In this document: in pieces, positions 38,501-46,469 of the stretch | Position numbering within the stretch: position 1 is the stretch's first letter | Layout of the letters: every line of letters starts with the position of its first letter | DNA from: Streptomyces sp. CB01249 | Lineage (GTDB): Bacteria > Actinomycetota > Actinomycetes > Streptomycetales > Streptomycetaceae | NCBI RefSeq assembly: GCF_001905735.1 | Contig: NZ_LISW01000009.1 | Span: 431,263 to 495,262, forward strand | Length of the DNA stretch: 64,000 nucleotides | Direction: 5' to 3' | Made by a program: the position numbers and the translations under genes | Notes under the pieces: generated by a model | What the model was told of the DNA's origin: nothing | Database searches by the model: none | The model's input: the letters and a program-made list of their open reading frames with translations, nothing else

Positions 38501-41500
38501 CCTCCGGGTCGAGGTGGCGCAGCACCCCGTAGCCGACGCCGTTGTCGGGGACGGCGCGGCGGGCCTCCTTGGCGGCGCGGAGCGTGGCGCGGACGTCGTC
38601 GTGGGCGGGCACCCGGACGGGGTACTCGCTGGTGAACCAGCCGACCGTGCGGGCCAGGTCGAGGTGTTCGCGGCCATGGCCCTCCAGGGTCACGGTGACG
38701 GCGTCGTCGCGCAGGCCCCAGCCGCGCAGAGCGAGGACGAGGGCGGCGAGCAGGATCTCGTCCACCCCGGCCCGGTAGGCGGCGGGCAGTGTGGTGAGCA
38801 GGGCCTCGGTGGCCTCGGGCGAGGCGGTCGTGACCGTGCGGTGGGCGGTGGCCACGGTGTCGCGCGCGGGGTCCAGGGGGCGGGCACCGAGCCGGGACGC
38901 GGAGCCCAGTGCCGTACGCCAGTGGGCGAGTTCACCGCGCCGGGCGCCGGTCCTGCCCTGTTCGGCGAGGAGCTGGGCGTGGCGGCGCCAGGAGGTGGTG
39001 ACGGGTTCGAGGGCGCCGCCGGCGCAGGCGGTGTGCAGGTCGGGCAGGAGGACGCGCCAGGACACACCGTCCATGGCGAGGTGGTGCACGACGAGGACGA
39101 GGCGGTCCGCCGTGCCGTCGCCCGTGCGGATCAGGGCGGCACGCACCAGGTCGCCGGTGCGCGGGTCGAGCTGTCCGGCGAGCCGCCGGGCCAGGGCGGT
39201 CACGCCTTCGCCGGTGGCCTCCTCGACCGTGACCTCCTCGACGGCGGCCCGGACCGTGCCCCGGGGCAGGATCTCCGGTCCGTCGGCCACCCGCAGCCGC
39301 AGCGCGTCGTGGTGGTCGAGGAGGGCCTGCACGCCCCGGGTCAGCTGCTCCGGGGTGAGCGCGTCGACGTGCAGGGCGGTCCACTGGGCGTATCCGGCGA
39401 CCGTGTCGATGTCGGGGTGCGGGTCGAGCAGGGCGCGCACGATGGGCGGGGCGGGCACCGGGCCGACCGGCTCGTCCGCCGGGCCGTCCGCGCCGTCGAG
39501 CAGTTCGGCGGAGGCGGCGAGCGCGGCGAAGGTGCGGCGGGCCAGCAGGTCCTTGGGGCGCAGCCCGAGGCCGAGGGCGCGCAGCCTGCTGCTGACGGTG
39601 ATGGCGGTGATGCTGTCGCCGCCGAGGGCGAAGAAGTCGTCGTCCACGCCGACCCGTTCGACGTCGAGCGCGTCGGCGAGGACGGTGCACAGCAGCCGTT
39701 CGCGTTCGGTGCTCGGTTCCCGGCCACCGCCGGGCAGGGCGGGCGCGGGCAGCGCGGCGCGGTCGAGCTTGCCGTTGGGCGTGACGGGCAGGGAGCCGAG
39801 AACCACGACGGCGGCGGGCACCATGTGTTCGGGCAGCCGCTCGGCGAGCCGGGCGCGTGCCTCGTCGCCGGTCAGGGAGGCGGACACGATGTAGCCGACG
39901 AGCCGGGACGACAGGACCCGGGCGGCGGCCGCGGTGACGCCGGGCAGGGCGGCCAGGGCCTCCTCGACCTCGCCGGTCTCCACCCGGTGGCCGCGGATCT
40001 TGACCTGTCCGTCGCCCCGGCCGCCGTACTCCAGGCCGCGGCCGGGCACCCAGCGGGCCCGGTCGCCGGTGCGGTACATGCGGTCGCCGGGGGCGCCGAA
40101 GGGGTCGGCGACGAAGCGTTCGGAGGTGGCGCCGGGGCGGCCGAGGTAGCCCCGGGCCAGGTGGGGTCCGGCCAGGTAGAGTTCGCCGGCCGTGCCGGGC
40201 GGGACGGGCTGGAGGGCGTTGTCCAGGACGTGGACCCGGGTGCCGGCGAGCGGGTGCCCGATGACCGGGTCGCCGCCGTCGATGCGGGCGGTGGTGGCGT
40301 CCACGGTGGCCTCGGTCGGGCCGTACATGTTGCGCGCGGCGATCCCGGAGGCGGCGACGCGGCGCCACAGCGCGGTCGGGGTCGCCTCGCCGCCCAGGAG
40401 CAGCAGTGCCGGGGGCAGGTCGAGCAGTCCGGCGTCGATGAGCGGGACGGCCATCGAGGGCGTGGTGTCGATGACGTCGATGCCGTCGCGGGCGTACGAG
40501 GCGAGCAGGGCGTCCGCGTCGCGGGCCGTCTCGGCGTCGTACACGTGGAGTTCGTGGCCGCAGAGCAGCCAGATGAGGTGTTCGAAGGCGGAGTCGAAGG
40601 CGAAGGAGTAGGTGTGCGCGGCGCGCAGCCGGCGGCCGGTGGTCCGTTCGGCCTCGGCGACGACCGTGGACCGCTGGTGGTGCAGCAGCGCGGCGAGCCC
40701 GCCCGCGCGGCCGAGCACGCCCTTGGGGCGGCCGGTCGATCCGGAGGTGTGGATGACGTAGGCCAGGTGCTCGGGGTGGCGGGGCCGGGAGAGCTCGGCG
40801 GTGGTGAGCGGGGCGCCGGACAGGTCGGCGGCCTCGTCCAGGAGGGCCTTCCAGGGCAGTCCGTCGACGGTGCCGTCGGTGAGGACGAGGACGGGGCGGG
40901 TGTCCGCGATGAGTTCGCGCAGCCGCTCGGGCGGGTGCGCGGCGTCCAGCGGCAGGAAGGCGGCGCCCGCGTCGAGCACGGCGAGCAGGGCGACGACTGC
41001 GTCGGCCGAGCGGGGCAGGGCGAGCGCGACGACGTCCTCGGCGCCGACGCCCCGGGCGCGCAGGGCGCGGGCCACGCGGTGCACCCGGTCGGCGAGTGCG
41101 GCCGCGGTCAGCCGTTCGTCGCCGCAGACGAGGGCGGTGTTCCCGGGTCCGGCGGCGGCCATCGCGTCGAAGGCGGCGGGCACGTCGAGGGGGGTGCCGG
41201 GCAGGGCGGGCGGGCTCCATTCGGCGAGCTGGGCGCCGGTGTCGCCGGTGAGCGCGATCCGGGCGACGGGCAGGCCCTCGATGAGGCCGGTGAGCAGGGC
41301 GCGCAGCCCGGTCATCAGGCTGTCGACGGCGGCCTGGTCCTTGGCGCGGGCGTCCACCTCGAAGCCGAGCAGGAGCCCGCCGTCGCGGGTGGGCAGGACG
41401 CTGAGGCCCATGTCCTCGGGCGGTCCGCCCGCGACGTTGCGCATGACGCCGGCCGCCCCGGCGAAGTCGAGGGTGAGGTCGAACGCCTTGAGGTTGATGC

Positions 41501-42575
41501 CGCGTCCGTGCAGCAGCGCCCCGGCACCGGGCACGCCGAGGTCGCGGGGCAGGTCCTCGCCCCGGTAGCGCTGGTGGTCGCGCATCTCGCGCATGGCGGT
41601 GGCGACGCGGCGGCTGAGCTCGCCGAGCCGGTCGTCGCCGCGCACGGTGACCCGCATCGGCAGCACGTTGACCGCCATGGCGGGGGTGCGCAGCGCGACG
41701 GAACCGGTCCGGCACATCAGGGGCAGGGCGAAGACGACGTCGGTGCGGCCGAGCATGCGGTGCAGGAAGGCGGCGTAGCAGGCGATCAGGGCCTCGCCCC
41801 AGGCGACGCCCTCCGCGTCCGCGAAGGCGCGCAGGGCGGCGGTCTCACCGGCGCTGAGTTCGGCCCGTGCGGTGAGCGTGCGGGCGGGCGCGCCGTCGGT
41901 GTCGGGCCCGTCGTGGGGCTCGACGTCGGGCAGCGGCGTGAACCGCTCGACCCAGTAGGCGCGGTCCTCGGCGGCCCGGTCGCTCGCGCGGTACGCGGTG
42001 TCCTCGGCGACGAGCGCCGCGAAGGCACCGAACGTCGAGCGGGGAGGTTCGGTGCCCCGGACGAGGGCGGTGTAGTGGGCGGCGGTGCGGCGGGCGAGCT
42101 GGGCGGCGGTGTAGCCGTCGAAGACGAGGTGGTGGCCGAGCTGGGTGTACCAGACCTCGCGGTCGGAGAGCCTGATGACGGTACGGGAGTACAGCGGGCG
42201 GTCCGTCATGCCCCGGCACGCCTCGGCGAGCCGGGCACGTTCGGCGTCGACCAGCGCCTGGGCCGCGGCGGCCGGGTCGGCCTCGGCGCTGACGTCGACG
42301 AGCGGCGGCAGGGCGACGGGTTCGGCGCCGACCGCCTGGCGCGGGCCCCCGGGCGTCTCGTACACCCTGAGCCGCACGCTCTCGGCCTCCTCGGTGGTGG
42401 CCCGGACGGCCTGCGCGAGCGCGTCCGTGTCGACGGGTCCCTCGCCGGTTATCTCGATCACGTCGCCGACCACGTAGTACGGCGAGTCGGGTTCGATGCG
42501 CTGGGCGTTCCAGATGCCGAGTTGGGCGCCGGTCAGAGGGAGGAGGCCGTCCGGGGACACGCTCGCGGTGGTCAA
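32592..42575 (-). CDS. dimodular NRPS with aryl-accepting start and orphan terminal C domain
   Basis: A 3327-residue synthetase, C-A-T-E-C-A-T-E-C. Approximate starts: C1 1, A1 458, T1 983, E1 1045, C2 1488, A2 1930, T2 2453, E2 2505, C3 2915. C1 opens with LPLTGAQLGIWNAQRI, as in EntF-type C domains fed by an aryl carrier. All five C/E motifs are intact: HHLVFDG, HHLAMDG, HHALLDG, HHLVADG, HHALSDG. The A1 code reads DSEDLGMVD; its acidic residues suggest a cationic amino acid (Orn, Lys or Arg). The A2 code reads DVWNVGAIN and I cannot assign it. E domains imply two D residues. The protein ends just after C3, without T or TE. TTG 42575 follows the ATPase stop by one base and has AAGGAG at a good distance. 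Confidence 0.95.
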   Translation of the reverse strand: MTTASVSPDGLLPLTGAQLGIWNAQRIEPDSPYYVVGDVIEITGEGPVDTDALAQAVRATTEEAESVRLRVYETPGGPRQAVGAEPVALPPLVDVSAEADPAAAAQALVDAERARLAEACRGMTDRPLYSRTVIRLSDREVWYTQLGHHLVFDGYTAAQLARRTAAHYTALVRGTEPPRSTFGAFAALVAEDTAYRASDRAAEDRAYWVERFTPLPDVEPHDGPDTDGAPARTLTARAELSAGETAALRAFADAEGVAWGEALIACYAAFLHRMLGRTDVVFALPLMCRTGSVALRTPAMAVNVLPMRVTVRGDDRLGELSRRVATAMREMRDHQRYRGEDLPRDLGVPGAGALLHGRGINLKAFDLTLDFAGAAGVMRNVAGGPPEDMGLSVLPTRDGGLLLGFEVDARAKDQAAVDSLMTGLRALLTGLIEGLPVARIALTGDTGAQLAEWSPPALPGTPLDVPAAFDAMAAAGPGNTALVCGDERLTAAALADRVHRVARALRARGVGAEDVVALALPRSADAVVALLAVLDAGAAFLPLDAAHPPERLRELIADTRPVLVLTDGTVDGLPWKALLDEAADLSGAPLTTAELSRPRHPEHLAYVIHTSGSTGRPKGVLGRAGGLAALLHHQRSTVVAEAERTTGRRLRAAHTYSFAFDSAFEHLIWLLCGHELHVYDAETARDADALLASYARDGIDVIDTTPSMAVPLIDAGLLDLPPALLLLGGEATPTALWRRVAASGIAARNMYGPTEATVDATTARIDGGDPVIGHPLAGTRVHVLDNALQPVPPGTAGELYLAGPHLARGYLGRPGATSERFVADPFGAPGDRMYRTGDRARWVPGRGLEYGGRGDGQVKIRGHRVETGEVEEALAALPGVTAAAARVLSSRLVGYIVSASLTGDEARARLAERLPEHMVPAAVVVLGSLPVTPNGKLDRAALPAPALPGGGREPSTERERLLCTVLADALDVERVGVDDDFFALGGDSITAITVSSRLRALGLGLRPKDLLARRTFAALAASAELLDGADGPADEPVGPVPAPPIVRALLDPHPDIDTVAGYAQWTALHVDALTPEQLTRGVQALLDHHDALRLRVADGPEILPRGTVRAAVEEVTVEEATGEGVTALARRLAGQLDPRTGDLVRAALIRTGDGTADRLVLVVHHLAMDGVSWRVLLPDLHTACAGGALEPVTTSWRRHAQLLAEQGRTGARRGELAHWRTALGSASRLGARPLDPARDTVATAHRTVTTASPEATEALLTTLPAAYRAGVDEILLAALVLALRGWGLRDDAVTVTLEGHGREHLDLARTVGWFTSEYPVRVPAHDDVRATLRAAKEARRAVPDNGVGYGVLRHLDPEAGPELGATPPPDVLLNYLGRFAPLAADGWRLPEHDAFSVTEPDAKALEQVLALNCFVHEGDTPRLAVEWTAASAVVGPEAVAALQDCWAAALDALAAHALHTTGGLTPSDLPLVALDQEAIDALESTGRVSDVLPATPLQLGLSFHTMVRDDTETDVYVVQAVTTLSGELDPDRMARAAHELLRRHPALRVHLGTVGDDVVQVIPADVALDWRQDDDFAEAARAELARPFDPARPPLIRFLLSRVGPAEHKLVITNHHALLDGWSMPIVGRTLLAIYAELGGGPAAPVSPPLSEYFHWLAGRDREASVAAWREALSGVDDATRLAPASTGNAVERPGRETVELGREFSDRLRAFARERGITLTTVLQTAWGLLLGRLTGRRDVVFGCPVSGRPAEVDGVESMIGQLGTTVPVRVRYTPDRTATDVLAQVHAESVALAEHHHVGLPGIQRAVGIGELFDTMLVMENFPLSSRTRTPLAPGLDLTGVDITDATHYALTVIVIPGDEITVGLGYQPGAFDRDTVRDYGRWLRNLLHEITEDPGRAAVALPALDAAERARMLRTGTEIVAVKERGHWLDEFAGWVRRKPAGEALVCRDRSLSYEELDRRANRLAHALIAQGVRPQDPVAVLIGRDIEMTVALFGVAKAGAVYVPMDAAYPRERLAYMFDDISPAAVVTTGAALPVDREIPVLRLDDPATLASVPDTDPAGARAQLTDDALAYVIYTSGTTGRPKGVGVTHRGVPDLIALQEEVVGVTEHDRYLHFASTSFDVAFWQTMVPLLSGGTSVIAPEEVRVPGDELLDYITEHRVTGVNLLPSFLAAMPDDRTVDPDVFFVVGAERLDPELAHRWGRGRRALFNAYGPTEVTINSTTWHYDPDDEGPLPIGRPDPNVRAYVLDGGLQPVGVGVTGELYLGGPSVARGYLGRPGLTSGAFVADPYGPPGTRMYRTGDLVRWRHDGQLVFLGRADHQIKVRGFRVELGEIETALTGHPDVRASAVVMREGRLVGYVIPTDGADLDTAAVRAYLAERLPDHMVPTALVPLDRLPLSPSGKLDASALPAPATVSAARREPATEAEALLLAVFRDVLGRDDIGPDDNFFDVGGDSIVSLQLVSRVRRQGLGLSPKDVFDGETVAGIAARARALDGEAAPAVGDAPLTPVMRDLLHRAGQAADGFCQWVEVCVPPGGDEKSWRAVLDALLARHDVLRARLGDDVLHIPQAGDPTGADVLTRVPANGDPRAAADAATAAARAAMDPRTGPMLRAVWVDAGPDRPGRLVLIAHHLVADGVSWRILLDDLRHAHDGGELTRHGQSFLGWAHTLREADRRAELPHWRRMTATTPLTRSLDPARDTVATAAHHEIRLDADTTRALVTTLPAAHRTTPDAVLLTALAQAVRDWRGTPDLLVALESHGRPREVDLSQTVGWFTAIHPVRLDAEDDVRAVRDRLRAQGDGLGHGILTTAGLLDPVRPELAWNYLGQYPGAPETETPWQPAPDADPLGSDGSGPMPLPYSLMVNALVRDDALGVRITWPRALFTGAEIEELAEHLRAALLRVAAAPETVALGDRPVAAVQPLSPLQEVMLRHSRTERPDPYTVQSVFSLAGPLDTEALRGAGDDLLARHPNMGAVFPASLGVIPESPRPEFRVTDAPADEVLAADLAEPFDLARGPLYRITVIRLGPERADLVLTSHHALSDGWSAPRILGELFALYTARTENRAHGLPAPVPFADYLDWCAEHEPDLDAWAAELDGLPEGDYLGGGESGPAWQEPEVITFDAALVAGLTRLAARRGLTPNTLVQGAWSVLLARRSGRRDVCFGAMVSSRPPALDGVEEIIGLLANTVPVRARLTGTLAATLTGLQARQRDLVEHHHVALSDLERLTGRRRLFDSMVVFENYPVDPDRLREPAPGLTVLATRFRESTHHPATLTVMPDGDGWTGVLAHRAGTDTDGLAAQLVDLLRNMERHLDADVTALLEDR

Positions 42576-42576
42576 C

Positions 42577-43362
42577 TTACTCTCCTTGCAGTGTGGGTAC
42601 GACCATCGGAGTGCCGGTCACGGGGTCCGGGACGACGACGCTGGGCAGGTCGAACACGTCCTTGATCAGCGTGGCGTCCACGATGTCCCCGGGGTCGCCC
42701 TCGGCGACCACCTCGCCGGCCTTCATGGCCACCAGGTGGTCGGCGAACCGGCATGCCTGGTTGATGTCGTGCAGGACCGCGACGACGGTGCGGCCCTCGT
42801 TGCGCAGCTTGGCGAGCAGGCCGAGCAGTTGGTACTGGTGGGTGATGTCGAGGAACGAGGTGGGTTCGTCCAGCAGCATGTAGGGCGTCTGCTGGGCGAG
42901 CACCATCGCCATCCAGACGCGTTGCCGCTGCCCGCCGGAGAGTTCCTGTACGGGCCGGTCCGCCAGGTCCGCGACACCGGCGGCGGCCATCGCGCCGTCG
43001 ACGGCCTCCTGGTCGCCGTCCGACCACAGGGCCAGCAGGGACTGGTGCGGGAAGCGACCCCGGGCCACGAGCTGGCGGACCTTGATGTCCTCCGGCGCCG
43101 TGGGGTCCTGCGGCAGGAAGCCGAGCTGCTTGGCCAGCGCCTTGGTGCCGAACGCGCCGACCTCGCGGCCGTCGAACTCCACCTGTCCGGAGTGCGGTTT
43201 GAGCAGCCGTACGAGCGCGCTCAACAGGGTTGATTTACCGCAGGCGTTGGGGCCGACGATGGCGGTGAACGCGCCGTCGGGTATGTCGAGGGTGAGCCGT
43301 GTGGACACGACGCGGTCTCCGTAGCGCAGGGTGATCTCCCGCGCCGTCAGGCGTGCGGTCAC
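42577..43362 (-). CDS. ferric siderophore ABC transporter ATPase
   Basis: A 261-residue FecE-type ATPase. Walker A is GPNACGKST (residues 37-45), the signature is ELSGGQRQRVWM, and Walker B is YMLLDEPTSFLD. The GTG start overlaps the upstream permease stop as GTGA. It drives the second siderophore uptake system; the NRPS starts one base after its stop, linking uptake and biosynthesis in one transcript. Confidence 0.94.
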   Translation of the reverse strand: MTARLTAREITLRYGDRVVSTRLTLDIPDGAFTAIVGPNACGKSTLLSALVRLLKPHSGQVEFDGREVGAFGTKALAKQLGFLPQDPTAPEDIKVRQLVARGRFPHQSLLALWSDGDQEAVDGAMAAAGVADLADRPVQELSGGQRQRVWMAMVLAQQTPYMLLDEPTSFLDITHQYQLLGLLAKLRNEGRTVVAVLHDINQACRFADHLVAMKAGEVVAEGDPGDIVDATLIKDVFDLPSVVVPDPVTGTPMVVPTLQGE

Positions 43363-44354
43363 GCGCGCCTCACCTCCTTGGTCAGCAGCCAGATCAGATA
43401 GCAACCGCCGATCGCGGTGCTCACGACGCCCACGGGCAGCGCCACCGGGGCCAGCAGCATCTGCGCCAGCAGGTCCGCGCCCTGGAGCAGGACCGCCCCG
43501 GTGAGCGCGGCCGGGAGCAGCGGGATGCCGGCGGCGCCCGCGAGCCGGCGGCCGATCTGCGGCGCGGCCAGCGCGATGAACGCGATGGGCCCGGCCACGG
43601 CGGTCACCGTGGCGGTGCAGCCGACCCCGACCAGGACCATCAGCAGCCGCAGCCGGTCGAGTCCGACGCCGGTCGTGACGGCGATCGGGTCGCCGAGTGC
43701 CGCCTGGTGCATGGCGTGCGCCCGGGTGGTCATGAGGGCCAGCAGGACGGCGATCACGGTGAACGGGATGCCGAGGTCGTCCCAGCCCACGCCGTTGAGC
43801 GAGCCCGCGCTCCAGCCGACGGCGGCGATCGCCACCTCCAGGTCGGCGCGGAGCACGATCCACGAGTTGATCGCGGTGACCATCGCGTTGATGGCGATAC
43901 CGATGACGACGAGCCGGAGCCCGGAGAAGCCGGTTTCGAGCGACAGCAGGTAGATGGCGGCCGCGACGACGAGTCCGCCGGTCACGGAGCCGATGGCGAG
44001 CTGCGCGGAGGTGCCCGACAGCACGGTGAGGGCGACCAGGGCGCCGGTGTAGGCGCCGGCGTCGAGACCGATGACGTCGGGGCTGCCCATGGGGTTGCGG
44101 GTGAGGTTCTGGAAGAGGGCCCCGGCGACGCCGAGCGCGGCGCCGAAGACCAGTCCGGCCAGCACCCGCGGCAGCCGCCAGTCCCGGATCACCACGGAGT
44201 GCTCGGAGCCGGTGAGGACGGCGAACACCTTGCCGGGCGGAGCCCATTGCGCCCCGTAGCACAGCCCGAGCAGGCCGAGCCCCAGCATCAGGGCGACCAG
44301 GACGGCGACGAGTATCGCCGTACGACGTTCGAAGTGGAATTTCAGCACGTTCAC
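43359..44354 (-). CDS. FecCD-family siderophore permease
   Basis: A 331-residue permease with about ten membrane spans. It contains WRLPRVLAGLVFGAALGVAGALFQ, RNPMGSPDVIGLDAGAYTGALV and the coupling segment AGPIAFIALAAPQIGRRLAG. Its ATG overlaps the stop of the preceding permease as ATGA. It pairs with that permease in the second uptake system. Confidence 0.93.
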   Translation of the reverse strand: MNVLKFHFERRTAILVAVLVALMLGLGLLGLCYGAQWAPPGKVFAVLTGSEHSVVIRDWRLPRVLAGLVFGAALGVAGALFQNLTRNPMGSPDVIGLDAGAYTGALVALTVLSGTSAQLAIGSVTGGLVVAAAIYLLSLETGFSGLRLVVIGIAINAMVTAINSWIVLRADLEVAIAAVGWSAGSLNGVGWDDLGIPFTVIAVLLALMTTRAHAMHQAALGDPIAVTTGVGLDRLRLLMVLVGVGCTATVTAVAGPIAFIALAAPQIGRRLAGAAGIPLLPAALTGAVLLQGADLLAQMLLAPVALPVGVVSTAIGGCYLIWLLTKEVRRA

Positions 44355-45376
44355 AGGGACCCCGCCCCGTAGCGGCGGACCGCCCAGATCAGCATGGGGC
44401 CGCCGAGGAAGGCGGTCACGATGGCCACCGGCACCTCGCCGGTGGGCAGCAGGACCCGCGCGGCCATGTCGGCGGCGAGGAGCAGGACGGGGCCGAGGAC
44501 CATGGTGTAGGCGATGAGCCAGGGCACCGATCCGGCAGCCGGCTTGCGCACCAGGTGCGGCACGATCAGCCCGACGAACAGGATGGGCCCGGCCACCGCC
44601 GTCGCCGCGCCGCTGAGCACGGTGATGAGGACGAGGGTGGTGACGCGGACCCGGCCGACGTTGGCGCCCAGGGTCTGCGCCACGTTCTCGCCGAGCGTCA
44701 GGGCGTTGAGCGCCCTGCTCAGCAGCAGCGCACCGGCCAGGGAGACCGCGATGGCGGTCAACGGCCAGGACAGGGATGCCTGTTCGCGTCCGGCGAGCGT
44801 CCCCACCGACCAGAACCGGTAGAGGTCGAAGGTGTCCGGGAGCATCAGGCGCAGCCCGAGGGCGACGCCGTTGAGCACCGCGGTCACCGCCACTCCGGTG
44901 AGCACCAGGCGCAGCGGTGAGGTGCGGCCGACCGCGGCGACCAGGAGCGCCGCGGCCACCGAACCGACGATGGCGAAGCCGAGTTCGCCGGCCTGGCCGC
45001 CGGCCAGGCCCGCCGCCGACCCGAGGGTGACGGCGAACCCGGCGCCCGCCGTGACCCCGAGGATGCCGGGTTCGGCGAGCGGGTTGCGGGCGAGCGTCTG
45101 GATGAGCGCGCCCGCCACGGCGAGCGCGGCACCGACGGCGACGGCGAGCAGCGCACGCGGTGCCCGCACGTCGCGTACGACGACGTGGTCGTCGGTGCCC
45201 TGGTAGTCGAAGAGCGCGCGCACGACTTCGCCGGGGGCTACGTGGCGGGCCCCGACGCCCATGCTGAGTACGGCGAGAACGGCCAGCAGGATCAGTCCGC
45301 CGACGAGCAGGGCGGTCTGCGGGACGGCCCGCCGGTTCTTTTCCGCCGTCTCGGACGCGCGGCCCGCGACGGTCAC
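44351..45376 (-). CDS. FecCD-family siderophore permease
   Basis: A 341-residue permease with about ten membrane spans, including VRAPRALLAVAVGAALAVAGALIQ, RNPLAEPGILGVTAGAGFAVTL and the coupling region AGPILFVGLIVPHLVRK. The GTG start overlaps the stop of the binding-protein gene by four bases. About 20 polar residues precede the first span. Confidence 0.93.
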   Translation of the reverse strand: MTVAGRASETAEKNRRAVPQTALLVGGLILLAVLAVLSMGVGARHVAPGEVVRALFDYQGTDDHVVVRDVRAPRALLAVAVGAALAVAGALIQTLARNPLAEPGILGVTAGAGFAVTLGSAAGLAGGQAGELGFAIVGSVAAALLVAAVGRTSPLRLVLTGVAVTAVLNGVALGLRLMLPDTFDLYRFWSVGTLAGREQASLSWPLTAIAVSLAGALLLSRALNALTLGENVAQTLGANVGRVRVTTLVLITVLSGAATAVAGPILFVGLIVPHLVRKPAAGSVPWLIAYTMVLGPVLLLAADMAARVLLPTGEVPVAIVTAFLGGPMLIWAVRRYGAGSL

Positions 45377-46374
45377 GGCTTCAGCAGCGGAGCGAGCGAC
45401 TTGTCGATCGCGTCCAGGGTCAGCAGGCCCTCACCGTAGGTGGCGGCTTCGGTGTAGCGGTACGGGAACGCCTTGCCGGCCTTGACGGCGGGCAGGTTCT
45501 TCCAGAGCTTGGAGTCCAGGACGTACTGGACGGAGGGCGGGACGCTGCCGTCGGCGTTGACCGAGTACGTCAGCACGTCGGCCTCGCGGAAGGCGGCGGG
45601 CAGTTCCTCGATGGAGGGGTACTCGCTGACGGCCGCGGAGCCCGGACCGGCCTTCTTGACCTTGCCGTAGTAGGTGGCGCCCAGGTCCTCGGCGATGTTG
45701 GTGCCCCAGGAGCCGTTGAACTCGCGCTGGAAGGTGCCCTTGGCGGCGTCGCCGTACGCGCCGACGTGGCCGAGCTTCAGCTTCGGCAGGACGTCCTTGT
45801 ACTTGGCGGCCAGCTCGGCGGCCTTGTCGTCGTACGTCTTCTTCTGGGCGTCGAACTGCTTGCTCGCACCGGCCGCGTCGGCCTGCTTGCGGGAGAGGTC
45901 GCGCCAGGCGGACGGCAGGCTCGGGCCGATCGCGACGACGGGGGCGATCGACTTCAGCCGCTTCATGTCGATGTCGCCGAGCACGGGCGCGGGGACACCG
46001 ATGACGATCAGGTCGGGCTCGGCCTCGGCGATGGCCTCGTAGTTGGTCTCGGTCGCCTGCTCGCCCGCGATCTTCTTGAGCTTCTTGTAGGTGGCGAGGT
46101 CGTCCTTGGTCATCATCGGCTCGCCGCGCTTCCACGACGAGATGCCGACCAGCGGTGCGTCGGCCTCGATCAGCGCGGGCACGGCATAGCCGGTGGCCAC
46201 CACACGCTTCGGGTTCGCCGGGATCGTGATCTTTCCGTTGTCCGCGGTGAACACCCGGGTCTTGGTCTTCTCCGAGGCGGAGTCCGACCCGCCGTCCGAG
46301 GATGACCCGCATCCGGCCAGTACGAGGGCCAGCGCGACGGCGCCGACCAGGCCGGACGATCTGCGTATGGACAT
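45373..46374 (-). CDS. iron-siderophore substrate-binding lipoprotein
   Basis: A 333-residue class III binding protein. The signal peptide ends in VLAGC, with the lipidated Cys at about residue 22. NPKRVVATGYAVPALIEADAPLVG and EPDLIVIGVPAPVLGDIDMKRLKSIAPVVAIG match the two-lobed FecB/FhuD fold. It is the first gene of a six-gene operon. AAGGAG precedes ATG 46374, and an iron box ends just upstream of that ribosome site, so the leader is very short. It differs clearly from CchF in sequence, which suggests a different ferric ligand. Confidence 0.94.
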   Translation of the reverse strand: MSIRRSSGLVGAVALALVLAGCGSSSDGGSDSASEKTKTRVFTADNGKITIPANPKRVVATGYAVPALIEADAPLVGISSWKRGEPMMTKDDLATYKKLKKIAGEQATETNYEAIAEAEPDLIVIGVPAPVLGDIDMKRLKSIAPVVAIGPSLPSAWRDLSRKQADAAGASKQFDAQKKTYDDKAAELAAKYKDVLPKLKLGHVGAYGDAAKGTFQREFNGSWGTNIAEDLGATYYGKVKKAGPGSAAVSEYPSIEELPAAFREADVLTYSVNADGSVPPSVQYVLDSKLWKNLPAVKAGKAFPYRYTEAATYGEGLLTLDAIDKSLAPLLKP

Positions 46375-46392
46375 TCCGAAGCTCCTTGCTAC

Positions 46393-46411
46393 TTAGGTAA
46401 GGCTCACCTTA
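46393..46411. promoter_or_regulatory. iron box of the second siderophore operon
   Basis: TTAGGTAAGGCTCACCTTA matches the consensus at 16 of 19 positions. It lies 19 bases before the binding-protein ATG and is the only iron box I see for the binding protein, permeases, ATPase, NRPS and MFS genes. Confidence 0.9.
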
Positions 46412-46469
46412 CTTGATGGCCTTTCGGGGGGACAACTCGCGGATCGTCCGCCCCTGGTACTGCGATGGA

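Noticed and set aside
32583..42665. A 3360-codon open frame antisense to the second NRPS
   Set aside because: The same compositional effect; no family motif, while the minus strand encodes nine recognisable NRPS domains.
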